This document shows positions 25,025 through 33,521 of a DNA stretch of 36,362 bases, one piece after another. The notes under the pieces were generated by a model, which saw nothing but the letters and a program-made list of their open reading frames with translations, made no database searches and was not told the origin of the DNA. The stretch comes from Maricaulis sp048268525 (GTDB lineage: Bacteria; Pseudomonadota; Alphaproteobacteria; Caulobacterales; Maricaulaceae). The position numbers were made by a program, and so were the translations under genes. Within the stretch, counting starts at the first letter, position 1, and every line of letters begins with the position of its first letter. The stretch is taken from assembly GCF_048268525.1 (NCBI RefSeq), contig NZ_JBLWVH010000032.1, positions 1 to 36,362 of the forward strand, given 5' to 3'.

Positions 25025-25026
25025 GA

Positions 25027-26475
25027 TCAATCCACTCCCTTGATGGCCATCCGTTCAGGAGACCGCGCGGCCTGTGTGGCTACCGGATAGGCGCAATAAT
25101 CGGCCGCATAATAGGCGCTCGGGCGCAGATTGCCGGACTGGCCCGGCCCGCCGAACGGCATGTTGGAGGCGGCACCACAGGTCGGGCGGTTCCAGTTGAC
25201 GATTCCGGCACGGCTTTCAATCCAGAAGCGGTCCCACAGCGTTTCATCATCCGACACCAGCCCCGATGACAGGCCGTAGGCGGTATCATTGGCTGCGGCG
25301 ATGGCCTCATCGAAACTGGCGACCCGGACCACCTGGATCAACGGCCCGAACACTTCCTCATCCGGCACATCGACGCCGGTCACATCGAGCAGGCCGGGAC
25401 GCAGGAAAGCGTCACCCAGCTCAGTGACGCGCGTCGCTTCAAGAAGCGGGCGCGCGCCGCGACGGACCAGATCGGATTGGGCATCCAGCACACCCTGGGC
25501 CGCGTGGGCGGAGACCAGCGGGCCGATGAAGGGTTCCTCGACGGCGTCCCAACGGTCAATTGTCAGCTGCCCGGCGATGCGGATGATCTCGGCGATCACG
25601 GCCTCTCCGAATTCACCCTCGGGCAGGATCAGGCGGCGGGCGCAGGAACAGCGCTGGCCGGCGGTGATATAAGCCGAATGCACGGCGATGCGGGCAGCCG
25701 CCTCCGCATCCTGCGCTCCCCAGACGACAAGCGGGTTATTGCCGCCCATTTCAAGCGCCAGCTGGATGCCCGTCCGGCCGGCAAATTTCTCATGGATGAA
25801 CTTGCCCGTACCCCAGGACCCGGTGAACAGGACGCCGTCAAGCTGCGCATTGTCCAGCGCGGCCGCTCCGGTTTCGCGGGCGCCCTGCACGAGATTCATG
25901 ACACCGGCCGGCAGTCCGGCGGCCTCCCAGGCCTTCATCATCGCCTCACCGACACCCGGAGTAATCTCAGACGGCTTGAAGACGATCACATTGCCGGCGA
26001 TCAGAGCCGGAACAATGTGGCCATTGGGCAGGTGTCCGGGGAAATTATACGGTCCCAGCACGAACATGACGCCCAGCGGTTTGTGGGCCAGGCGGGCATA
26101 TCCAAAAGCGGTCTCGCTCTCATGGCCCGAAGTGCGCTCGGCATTGGCCTTCACCGAAATATCGATCTTGCCGATCATTGCACCGACCTCGCCCAGGCCT
26201 TCCCAGCGCGGCTTTCCGGTCTCGCAGGAGATAAGCTCGGCCAGATCCGCCTTGCGCGCTTCCATTTCGGACTTGAAACGCTCGACGATCGCGATCCGCT
26301 CGCTGAGCGGGCGCCGCGCCCAGGCTGGGAACGCCGCCCGCGCTGCCGCAAAGGCCGTATCCACATCGTCAGGACCGGCAGCCTTGCCGGACCACAAAAG
26401 ACTGTCGTCAGCCGGATTGTGGGACTTGATTTCAGCGCCGCTACCGTCGCGCCACTCACCGTTGATGAAATTCAT
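25027..26475 (-). CDS. astD: N-succinylglutamate 5-semialdehyde dehydrogenase
   Basis: A 482-residue NAD-dependent aldehyde dehydrogenase that oxidises N-succinylglutamate semialdehyde to N-succinylglutamate in the AST pathway. The fold signatures are GPYNFPGHLPNGH, LEMGGNNP with E242, and AGQRCSCARRL with catalytic C276. The AstD assignment rests on these motifs and on the neighbouring astA and astB. ATG 26475 follows AAGGATAGGA; the frame open further upstream overlaps astA and is not protein-like. It starts 4 bp after the astA stop and ends 2 bp before astB. Confidence 0.95.
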   Translation of the reverse strand: MNFINGEWRDGSGAEIKSHNPADDSLLWSGKAAGPDDVDTAFAAARAAFPAWARRPLSERIAIVERFKSEMEARKADLAELISCETGKPRWEGLGEVGAMIGKIDISVKANAERTSGHESETAFGYARLAHKPLGVMFVLGPYNFPGHLPNGHIVPALIAGNVIVFKPSEITPGVGEAMMKAWEAAGLPAGVMNLVQGARETGAAALDNAQLDGVLFTGSWGTGKFIHEKFAGRTGIQLALEMGGNNPLVVWGAQDAEAAARIAVHSAYITAGQRCSCARRLILPEGEFGEAVIAEIIRIAGQLTIDRWDAVEEPFIGPLVSAHAAQGVLDAQSDLVRRGARPLLEATRVTELGDAFLRPGLLDVTGVDVPDEEVFGPLIQVVRVASFDEAIAAANDTAYGLSSGLVSDDETLWDRFWIESRAGIVNWNRPTCGAASNMPFGGPGQSGNLRPSAYYAADYCAYPVATQAARSPERMAIKGVD

Positions 26476-26479
26476 GTTC

Positions 26480-27496
26480 CTATCCTTTGTGTCGCCAGAA
26501 GCGGGCGCGATCGCCTTCACGCAGATCGAGCGCCTGCATCGTGTCATAGGAGACTCCGACAATATCGCCGTCGTCGACAACCTGGGCCTGGCAGGTCCGG
26601 AAGTCGTCGAACCGGTCGGTCGAGAGAATCCCGGTCGCGCCACCGGACGTGGTCGCCGACCTGACGGTTACTTCCCGGCTCTCTCGCAGCGTGCGGATGT
26701 TCTCGGTCCAGTTCGAGACCAGAGGGCCACCATCAAAGACGTCAACATAGCGGTCATAATGGAAGCCCTCCCATTTCAGGAGATTGTAAGCGCCCTCACC
26801 GTCCTTGTGGACTTTGCCGATCACGGCCCGGGCAGGCTCGGGCAGAAGATCGACATAAATCAGATGCTGCGGCCCCAAATCGAGAATGAACTGGTTGTCC
26901 GTCGCCGCGGACAGACGGTCGGCATCGTCGAAATCCATGCGGAAGAAGGGGCGTGACACATGATCAAAGAAGGGTGACGAGCCGTCCTCGTGGACCACAC
27001 CGCGCAACTCGGCGAGCACCTTCTCGCCGAACCGCTGAGGGCCGGCAGCGATCAGCATGTAGCGGGATTGGGCAACCAGCCGGCCGGCGCCACTGCCACG
27101 CCCGGCTTCCGAGACAAACAGGGTGCCGACTTCGGAAGCGCCCGCAAAGTCATTGACCAGCAGCATCGCGTCCATATCAAAGCGCCGATCCGCCTCGATA
27201 GAGTGCTGGGCCAGGGTCATGATCTTGAAATCCCAATAGGGTTTCGACACACCGACCATCGCCTTGACCGCTGAGCAACCCACGATCCGCCCACTCTCCG
27301 TGTCCTCCAGCATCAGCTGGTAGGTATCCTCGGTCTGTTTCACTCCAGGGCTGGAAAAGGCGGATTCCGACTTTGCGAGCCGCTCTTCGAGAACCTCTGG
27401 CGGTACGGCCAGTGACGTGAAACCGGTGCCCGCTTCGTCTGCCAGACGGACCAGCGCATCCAGATCCGTCTTTCGTGCCGCTCGTACGATCAGCAT
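26480..27496 (-). CDS. astA: Arginine N-succinyltransferase
   Basis: A 338-residue GNAT-fold enzyme that adds succinyl from succinyl-CoA to arginine, the first step of the AST pathway. The start IVRAARKTDLDALVRLADEAG and the LFVSEAGRGSGAGRLVAQSRYM segment (acyl-CoA binding) are typical. The DFDDADRLSAATDNQFILDLGPQHLIYVDLLPE-like region in the middle and the terminal LREGDRARFW are AstA-like. ATG 27496 follows GGGGAGAAGG. It lies 13 bp after the M20 hydrolase stop and 4 bp before astD, so the genes are likely one operon. Confidence 0.95.
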   Translation of the reverse strand: MLIVRAARKTDLDALVRLADEAGTGFTSLAVPPEVLEERLAKSESAFSSPGVKQTEDTYQLMLEDTESGRIVGCSAVKAMVGVSKPYWDFKIMTLAQHSIEADRRFDMDAMLLVNDFAGASEVGTLFVSEAGRGSGAGRLVAQSRYMLIAAGPQRFGEKVLAELRGVVHEDGSSPFFDHVSRPFFRMDFDDADRLSAATDNQFILDLGPQHLIYVDLLPEPARAVIGKVHKDGEGAYNLLKWEGFHYDRYVDVFDGGPLVSNWTENIRTLRESREVTVRSATTSGGATGILSTDRFDDFRTCQAQVVDDGDIVGVSYDTMQALDLREGDRARFWRHKG

Positions 27497-27509
27497 GCCT
27501 TCTCCCCGA

Positions 27510-28781
27510 TCAATCCTGTAGGCCGGCCTTCGCCAGCGCGCGCGCTTCCCGCGCGTCAAATTGGCCCTGCGCAAATTTCATCAGCAAAATCGCCGAGAGT
27601 TTGGCGCGCTCGGCAAAACTGGACAGTTTGACGATCTCGCGATCCGAGTGGATGTCGGCGCCGCGGACACCCAGCGTGTCGACATTCGGGCAACCGGCGG
27701 CCCACAGATTATTGCCCTCACAGACACCGCCCGTATCCTGCCAGCGAATGTCGAGACCCAGCGCCGTACCGGCTGCACGCGTCCATTCGAACATTTTGGC
27801 ATTGGCCGGCGACATGGGCTTGGGCGGTCGCGTGAAACCGCCATGCAGCTCGGCATCGATGCCGTCACGGACCCGGATTTCATCGACCAGGCGTTCCAGC
27901 TCGGCTTCGACCCAGACCCGGTCATTCTCGGTTTTGACCCGCACATTGAAACGCACCACGGCGTTGTCGGGGACAACATTGGGAGGACCACCGCCATCAA
28001 TACGGGCCAGATTGAACGTCACATCCGGACGCTTGCCGTTGAGATCGTCCAGCCCGAAGCCGAATTGACAGGCGGCCGCCAGCGCATTGCGACCGAGATG
28101 ATGTTCACGCCCGGCATGAGCGGCCCGGCCCGACACTTTCAAGGACCAATTGCCCGAGCCCTTGCGCGCGCCGGCCAGCGAACCATCGGCCAGCGCCGGC
28201 TCATAGGTCATGCCGATATCAGCGCCCGCGCCCAGCTCGGCGAGGACCGGACCGGAGCCCAAGGATCCGATTTCTTCATCCGGACTGATCAGGACATCAA
28301 TCCCGATCTCGTCCTTCCAAGGCGATCGCTCCAGACCGAGAATACCGTGCAGCATCACCAGGATGCCGCCCTTCATGTCAGCAACCCCGGGACCGTTGAG
28401 CGTGTCATCATCCCAGAGCTCGGTTGTCTGAAAATGACTGTCCTTCGGAAACACCGTGTCGTGATGTCCGGTCATGACGATGCGGATCGGAGCCTGGGGC
28501 CGGATCCGGCAATGGAATGCCGGCGTGAAGGCCTGTTCGCGCACCGTGCCGTCCGGGTCGACAACGGTCGTCGGCGGCAGCTCGATCGCGCTGATCTCGC
28601 CGCCGGTCGCCGCGAAGGCAGATTCCAGTTCGGCCCGCATGGCTTCGAGGCCATCGGCATTGCGACTGCCGGAGTTTATGGCAGACCAGGCCTTCACGGT
28701 CTCGATCATGCCGTCAGCCCGCGTATCGATCCAATCGAGTACGGCGCGCTCTTCCGGATTGAGGTCCAGCTTGTTTTGCAT
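27510..28781 (-). CDS. M20-family metallohydrolase of the ast operon
   Basis: A 423-residue M20 peptidase/deacylase of the ArgE/DapE/ACY1/CPG2 group, a cytosolic two-zinc enzyme that cleaves an amide bond. Motifs are HHDTV (H106, catalytic D108), GVADMKGG (D135) and DEE (E169 general base, E170 metal ligand). A dimerisation domain lies about 205-310 (VSGRAAHAG). It is first in the unit M20-astA-astD-astB. The pathway needs a desuccinylase to release succinate and glutamate, and no AstE-type gene is present, so this enzyme may do that step. That is inference; CPG2-type members of this family cleave N-acyl-glutamates. An acetylornithine-deacetylase role is the alternative. ATG 28781 opens MQNKLDL. 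Confidence 0.88.
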   Translation of the reverse strand: MQNKLDLNPEERAVLDWIDTRADGMIETVKAWSAINSGSRNADGLEAMRAELESAFAATGGEISAIELPPTTVVDPDGTVREQAFTPAFHCRIRPQAPIRIVMTGHHDTVFPKDSHFQTTELWDDDTLNGPGVADMKGGILVMLHGILGLERSPWKDEIGIDVLISPDEEIGSLGSGPVLAELGAGADIGMTYEPALADGSLAGARKGSGNWSLKVSGRAAHAGREHHLGRNALAAACQFGFGLDDLNGKRPDVTFNLARIDGGGPPNVVPDNAVVRFNVRVKTENDRVWVEAELERLVDEIRVRDGIDAELHGGFTRPPKPMSPANAKMFEWTRAAGTALGLDIRWQDTGGVCEGNNLWAAGCPNVDTLGVRGADIHSDREIVKLSSFAERAKLSAILLMKFAQGQFDAREARALAKAGLQD

Positions 28782-28813
28782 GAGCCAGTGATAGCCGTTT
28801 AAACCGGGCCGTC

Positions 28814-28846
28814 CACCCCAGCCGGCAGGTTGCGCCGGCCGGGGTG
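28814..28846 (-). terminator. Hairpin between the PLP-enzyme gene and the ast operon
   Basis: A 13-bp stem with one mismatch (28814-28826 with 28834-28846) and 7-base loop in the 78-bp gap. There is no T-run, so termination would need another factor, or it acts as an attenuator. Confidence 0.45.
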
Positions 28847-28859
28847 CATGGTGGCGTTA

Positions 28860-30146
28860 TCAGGCGTGTTGCAGAGCCTGGTCGAGGTCGGCGATCAGAT
28901 CGTCGGGGTTCTCGATGCCGACGGAAATGCGGACCAGCCCGTCCGAGAAACCCTGGCGCTTGCGCAGCTCCGGATCGACACCGCGATGGGTGGTCGAGCC
29001 CGGGTGGCAGATCAGGGTTTCCGTGCCACCAAGGCTGACGGCGAGCTTCATCACCTGCAGCGCGTTGAGCATGCGGAAGGCGGCTTTCTCGTCGGCCAGA
29101 TCAAAGGCAAAGGTCGAACCGGCGCTGGTCGACTGGGCATGGAAGATGTCGCCATCGCGCGTGCCCTTCTCCATGAAGCCGAGATAGCGCACCCGGCCGA
29201 CCTTGGGATGGTCGCGCAGGTATTCGGCGACCTTGCGGGCGCCGAGCGCGGCTGCTTCCATCCGGATCTTCACGGTTTCCAGCGAGCGCAGCAGCATCCA
29301 GCAGGTATGTGCATCCAGATTGGTGCCCAGGTATCCGCGCAGGCCTCGGATAAGCGCCATCGCCTCGGAAGAACCGGACGCCGAGCCGGCGATCAGGTCG
29401 GAATGTCCACCGATATATTTGGTCAGCGAGTAGATGACGACGTCGGCACCAAGCGCCAGCGGCGCTTGGCCAACCGGGCCGAGGAAAGTATTGTCGACCA
29501 CGATCCAGGGACGCTTGCCCTGCTTGTCGCGGATGATGTCGGCGATACGGCGGCAGGCGGCCAGGTCAACCAGGTCATTGGTCGGATTGGTCGGCGTTTC
29601 GGTATAGATGACGGACACTTCGCCCTTGGCCATCGCCGCCTCGGCGGCCGCCTGCAGTTCGTCTTCGCGGGCGCCGGCGAAGAAGTCGACCGACTGGATG
29701 CCGTAATTGGGCAGGAATTTTCGGATCAGGCTTTCCGTTCCACCATAGAGCGGGGTCGATTGCAGGATCACCGAGCCGGCATGCGCGAGGCCCATCAGCG
29801 TGGTCGAGATCGCAGCCATGCCGGACGAGAAGACAGCCGCTTCATCAGCACCGTCATAGAGTGCCAGACGGTCTTCCAGTACTTCCATGTTCGGGTTGTT
29901 GAACCGCGAATACATCAGGCCGGCGGACTCCGGATCGCCCTCTTCTGCCTGACCCAGCGTGACACGGAAAAAGGCGGCGCCGTCTTCAGCCGTCGCAAAG
30001 GCAAAAGTGGAAGTCAGGAAGATCGGCGGCTTGATCGACATCTCGGAGAGCTTGGGATCGTAGCCATAGCTCATCATCTGGGTCTCAGGGCTCAATGTGT
30101 GCCCGCCAACTTCACGCTTGCGATAGGGTTTGTCCGGCTTGCTCAT
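28860..30146 (-). CDS. Cystathionine gamma-synthase-family PLP enzyme (possibly methionine gamma-lyase)
   Basis: A 428-residue fold-type I PLP enzyme of the Cys/Met metabolism family. K243 (SLTKYIGGHSDLIAG) forms the aldimine, D218 (VVDNTF) binds the pyridine nitrogen, and Y79/R81 (YSRFNNPN) bind phosphate from the neighbouring subunit. Cysteine is absent from the stretch where classical methionine gamma-lyases carry their special Cys, so the exact reaction (gamma-synthase, gamma-lyase, or O-acylhomoserine sulfhydrylase) cannot be settled. A 25-35 residue N-terminal extension (MSKPDKPYRK...) is slightly long for the family. ATG 30146 follows GGGAGAAG. It is followed by a hairpin and the ast operon. 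Confidence 0.9.
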   Translation of the reverse strand: MSKPDKPYRKREVGGHTLSPETQMMSYGYDPKLSEMSIKPPIFLTSTFAFATAEDGAAFFRVTLGQAEEGDPESAGLMYSRFNNPNMEVLEDRLALYDGADEAAVFSSGMAAISTTLMGLAHAGSVILQSTPLYGGTESLIRKFLPNYGIQSVDFFAGAREDELQAAAEAAMAKGEVSVIYTETPTNPTNDLVDLAACRRIADIIRDKQGKRPWIVVDNTFLGPVGQAPLALGADVVIYSLTKYIGGHSDLIAGSASGSSEAMALIRGLRGYLGTNLDAHTCWMLLRSLETVKIRMEAAALGARKVAEYLRDHPKVGRVRYLGFMEKGTRDGDIFHAQSTSAGSTFAFDLADEKAAFRMLNALQVMKLAVSLGGTETLICHPGSTTHRGVDPELRKRQGFSDGLVRISVGIENPDDLIADLDQALQHA

Positions 30147-30314
30147 AACTCTTCTCCCGACGCCTCGCTGCCTTGTTGCTGCAAAGGGTTTGAGCCGGTT
30201 TGAACCGCGCGGTCGAGCGGGTCAAGCCTGTCCTCAGCGCAGCGGGAAATCAGCCCAATCATGCCCGTGAACCAGCAAAAGCGCGCACGAAAATTCCAAT
30301 GCCGGCATCAGGAC

Positions 30315-30351
30315 AAAAAAATGCGGCCCGGTGACAAACACCGGGCCGCAT
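30315..30351 (-). terminator. Intrinsic terminator after the OmpA gene
   Basis: A perfect 13-bp stem (30321-30333 with 30339-30351), 5-base loop, then a T-run on the minus strand (A6 at 30315-30320 on plus). It lies 23 bp past the OmpA-gene stop. Confidence 0.95.
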
Positions 30352-30373
30352 CTTGTTCAGCGATCGCTCGAAA

Positions 30374-31453
30374 TTAATCGAGGACGATAACCACTTCCGT
30401 ACGACGGTTCAGCGGCTCGCGGACACCATCGGCGGTCGCAACGGCGTTGCGGGTCTCACCAAAGGCTTCCATCGAGATCGTGCTGGCCGGGACGCCGAGG
30501 CGAACCAGTTCTTCACGAACAACGCGGGCACGGCGCTCGGACAGGCCCACATTGTAGGACGCTGCACCGGAACGGTCCGTGAAGCCGGCGACGGTCACGC
30601 GAGTGACGCCACAAGAGCCACGCTGGTTCGAAGCCTGCGCGATGACCGCACGAGCCTGAGCGGTGAGCGTGGAGCTGTCCCATTCGAAGTAAACCGGGAA
30701 GCTGACATCGTCACACACCGGCGGAGGCGGCGGAGGCGGAGGCGGCGGAGGCGGCGGCGGAGGCGGCGGGGGCGGAGGCGGCGGCGGAGGCGGCGGAGGC
30801 GGCGGCGGAGCTGCGAAGGAATAACGCAGACCAACCCACAGCTCGTGGCCACCCAGGCCATCAACACTCACGCCCGGCGCGTAATCAGAGCTGCCGGTGG
30901 AGAAGTAGCGATACTCGGTGTCCAGGGTCAGACGCTGGGTCAGATCCCAACCAACACCGGCCATGACCTGCCAAGCGAACGGATTGTCGCTGTCCTGGGC
31001 CACAACATAGTCAGCCGGAGTCGGATTCAGCGGAATCGTTCCTGCGGACCAACCAGCCAGAGTGCCGCTTGTCTCGGCGAGACCGAGGCCAAGGCCGACA
31101 TACGGGTGGTAGGAGCCATCCGGATTGAAGTCGAAGATAGCGTTGGCCATCAGCGCCCAGATCTGGAAGTCGCTTTGGCTGTTTTCAAAGCCGCCGACAG
31201 CACCGGTATCATTGTAACGGTGAGCCAGTTCGCCTTCGAGACGGAAGCCGTCCATCCATTCGTAGCCGAGGGCAACCGCTTCGCGGAAATTGCCTTCGCC
31301 CTGAATGTCGCCATTCAGGGAGCCCGAGACATCAGTGTCACCCGGGCCACCGTAACCGACAGCGCCACGCACGTACCAGCCTTCGTCAGCGAACGCGGGT
31401 CCCGCTGCCAGGAAGGCCCCGACGGCGACCGCCGTAAAAAGCCGTTTCTTCAT
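30374..31453 (-). CDS. OmpA-family outer-membrane protein with long polyproline linker
   Basis: A 359-residue outer-membrane protein. Signal peptide 1-22 (ending AFA), then an eight-strand-type barrel (about 25-210, with YHPYVGLGLG and LTLDTEYRYFSTG), a run of 30 consecutive prolines (216-245), then the OmpA peptidoglycan-binding domain (about 250-359) with YFEWDSSTLTAQA, GFTDRSGAASYNVGLSERRA and NRRTEVVI. The barrel sits in the outer membrane and the C-domain holds peptidoglycan. ATG 31453 is preceded by another ATG at 31456; GGAGGGGGA is just upstream. Such proteins are usually abundant. The proline run is a stalling sequence that should need EF-P. The gene is monocistronic with a strong terminator. 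Confidence 0.95.
   Translation of the reverse strand: MKKRLFTAVAVGAFLAAGPAFADEGWYVRGAVGYGGPGDTDVSGSLNGDIQGEGNFREAVALGYEWMDGFRLEGELAHRYNDTGAVGGFENSQSDFQIWALMANAIFDFNPDGSYHPYVGLGLGLAETSGTLAGWSAGTIPLNPTPADYVVAQDSDNPFAWQVMAGVGWDLTQRLTLDTEYRYFSTGSSDYAPGVSVDGLGGHELWVGLRYSFAAPPPPPPPPPPPPPPPPPPPPPPPPPPPPPPVCDDVSFPVYFEWDSSTLTAQARAVIAQASNQRGSCGVTRVTVAGFTDRSGAASYNVGLSERRARVVREELVRLGVPASTISMEAFGETRNAVATADGVREPLNRRTEVVIVLD
30719..30808 (-). repeat. Polyproline-coding low-complexity tract
   Basis: Ninety bases coding 30 prolines in a row as a mix of CCG, CCT and CCC codons; the plus strand reads as GGC/GGA-rich tandem units. It should be prone to slippage in multiples of three and to assembly error. On the opposite strand it gives a false arginine-rich frame. 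Confidence 0.95.
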
Positions 31454-31456
31454 CAT

Positions 31457-31789
31457 TCCCCCTCCGGGAGCAGCGCTCCCTTGGTGTGACTGACCGTCTT
31501 CGACCGAATGTCGAACACGAGGAACCCTGCCCGTTCGAGCGTTTCCTATCAATTCCACTACTACAATTAGATCGCGAGCGCTACTCCGGACGGTGGCAAA
31601 TCAAGTATTTGATGCAAAAAATAGCGCCCGTTGCAGAGGAGCCACACCCGGCCCGCACCCGGCTCGCCATGCACGCCTATAAAGGCTTCAATTCAAAGAT
31701 TTAGAATCCCAATGCCCACCACCGGTCATGCCGACTCCGAGGTCAGGACTGTAGCAAGTTTGCATCTGGGGCCGGGAGCGGCGACCCGG
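31457..31789. other. Intergenic region upstream of the OmpA gene
   Basis: No gene is seen in this 333-bp stretch. It is AT-rich compared with its surroundings and must carry the OmpA-gene promoter (minus strand), but no clean -35/-10 pair could be placed. It holds a short dyad ATCAA-GTAT-TTGAT at 31600-31613. The L,D-transpeptidase stop is at its right edge with no hairpin found. Confidence 0.5.
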
Positions 31790-33427
31790 TCAGTCAAAAC
31801 TGACCGCAACCGCGCCGGAAAGCGGGCGAAATGAATCCGGAAGCGGTGGTGACTGGGAATCAAGGGCTGCGAGGTACGCGTCGATGACCCGATTGTCGCG
31901 ACGATAGAGGTCATTGAGGTAACGCACCCGGCCATCATCATCTCCGACCACCGTCCAGTAGGCGATATGGACCGGAATCCGGTCGTCCAGCCAGACCACC
32001 GTGGGAGAGCTGCCAGCCGCCACTGCATCGATACGGGCCCGGTCCCAGCCATCCTGCCCCTCAAGCACCCATTCGGCGAGCGCCAGCGGATCCTGTACCC
32101 GTATACATCCGGCAGAGAAATCACGCCGGGTGCGCACGAACTGGTCACGCTCGGTCGTGTCATGGATGTAGACATTGTACCTGTTGGGAAAAATGAACTT
32201 CACCTCGCCCATCGGATTGGTCGCCCCGGGCGGCTGTGACATGCGATAGGGCCAGTCTCCTCCCCACCGGCTCCAGTCGATCTCATAAACAGAAATCGCC
32301 TCACCGCCCCGATTGTAGATGCGAAACCCCAGCTCCCGGGCCAGTGACGGATTGCGGCGGAAGGACTGGAAGCGCGGGCGCGCCGACCCGGCCGGCAGCC
32401 CCCACCAGGGGTTGAGCACTATATACTGCATGTCCTCGGAAAATTCGGGCGTCGAGCTGGCCTGGCGTCCCACCATCACCTCGTGCTCGCGGGCGAGTTC
32501 GCCATCCTCCCAGGCCTCAAGCCTGAAATCAGCAAGATTGACCCAGATGTGACGCCGCCCGAGATCGCGGGTACGCCAGCGGCGCTGCTCGAGATTGGCC
32601 ATCAACTGCCCGACCCGGCGATCGGGCGGCAGGTTCAGCTGGCGCAGGGTCGCCTGATCCATGCGACCCGAGGGCGCAAGATTGGCGCGCCCCTGATAGC
32701 GCCGGACCGCCGTCTCCAGCCGGAGATCATAGGCGTCGCCTTCCTGCCAGTTTCCGTCCAGCAGGCCTTCCGCCGTCAAGCGTGTTCGCAACTGGTCAAC
32801 GCGAGGGCCCCGGTCACCGGTGCTGAGCGACGGGCCGGTCTGCACCCCAGGCCAGATCGGCGTCACGGCCAGCACCCGCATCATTTCGGAGCGCAGCGCG
32901 TCATAATCACGGACCGTCGGCGCGCTGTCATCGATCGCCCGGGCCGCATCGCCAGCCTCGAATGCCCACCGAAGCCGCCGCACAAGCAACGCGGCGTCAT
33001 CGTCCAGCAAGACGCGTGGCTCATGCGTTTCCGGGTCGATCAGCCCGAACTCCAGCCAGCCGGCAAAACGCAGATAAGCAAGCCCTGCCAGTCGGTTGAG
33101 TTCCGCTTCCGGGCCCTGCCCGTCAAGGATGGCGGTCGCGTGGGCGTCGAGATCGGGAAGGCCATGGCTGGGTGCGTCGAACAGGCGGATTGCGATCGCT
33201 TCGCGATGCTCGGCGGTCCAACCCGTGATCCGGTCAGCCCAGCGCTCCAGGTCGGCGACCGGAAGGGCCGGCGGCTCGTCCGGAACAATCGGGACCACCG
33301 GTTCGGCTTCGCGGGTGGCATCCGCCTGCGGCCCGGTCTCGACAGGCTGGGCCACCGACACCGCAGTGCAGGTCAGCACGAGCGACAGGCCGGCCGCCAG
33401 ACATGATGTCATGCTGCGTTGAATCAC
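31790..33427 (-). CDS. L,D-transpeptidase family protein (YcbB/LdtD-like)
   Basis: A 545-residue periplasmic enzyme that forms 3-3 peptidoglycan cross-links or links proteins to peptidoglycan. A signal peptide (about 1-26) is followed by a helical scaffold region, a peptidoglycan-binding domain (about 200-265, DQLRTRLTAEGLLDG and AVRRYQ), and the YkuD catalytic domain (about 290-480) with H422 (YIHDTT) and C441 in RDFSAGCIRV. The bulky size and the NPWWGLPAGSARPRF capping region match the YcbB type. The start is GTG 33427, with AGGGGCG ahead; ATG 33412 is the alternative. It lies upstream of the OmpA gene on the same strand, fitting cell-wall function. Confidence 0.93.
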   Translation of the reverse strand: MIQRSMTSCLAAGLSLVLTCTAVSVAQPVETGPQADATREAEPVVPIVPDEPPALPVADLERWADRITGWTAEHREAIAIRLFDAPSHGLPDLDAHATAILDGQGPEAELNRLAGLAYLRFAGWLEFGLIDPETHEPRVLLDDDAALLVRRLRWAFEAGDAARAIDDSAPTVRDYDALRSEMMRVLAVTPIWPGVQTGPSLSTGDRGPRVDQLRTRLTAEGLLDGNWQEGDAYDLRLETAVRRYQGRANLAPSGRMDQATLRQLNLPPDRRVGQLMANLEQRRWRTRDLGRRHIWVNLADFRLEAWEDGELAREHEVMVGRQASSTPEFSEDMQYIVLNPWWGLPAGSARPRFQSFRRNPSLARELGFRIYNRGGEAISVYEIDWSRWGGDWPYRMSQPPGATNPMGEVKFIFPNRYNVYIHDTTERDQFVRTRRDFSAGCIRVQDPLALAEWVLEGQDGWDRARIDAVAAGSSPTVVWLDDRIPVHIAYWTVVGDDDGRVRYLNDLYRRDNRVIDAYLAALDSQSPPLPDSFRPLSGAVAVSFD

Positions 33428-33521
33428 GAGGCGCCCCTGTTCTGCCCGTTATCACGTTAACCAATTTGCCTGCGGCATGTAACCCGTGGCCCGGGGTTGG
33501 TCGAGGGGAATTCGGCCCGGT

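Noticed and set aside
25477..26956. Plus-strand frames of about 400 codons opposite astD/astA
   Set aside because: They lie antisense to clear astA and astD coding sequence and have no recognisable domains.
28830..30203. 457-codon plus-strand frame opposite the PLP enzyme
   Set aside because: No family features; the minus-strand frame has the PLP lysine, YSRFNNP and a good ribosome site. Long antisense frames are common in GC-rich DNA.
30353..31489. Long plus-strand frame containing an arginine-rich run
   Set aside because: It is the reverse complement of the OmpA gene; the Arg run is the polyproline tract read backwards, and the OmpA frame has signal peptide, domains and ribosome site.
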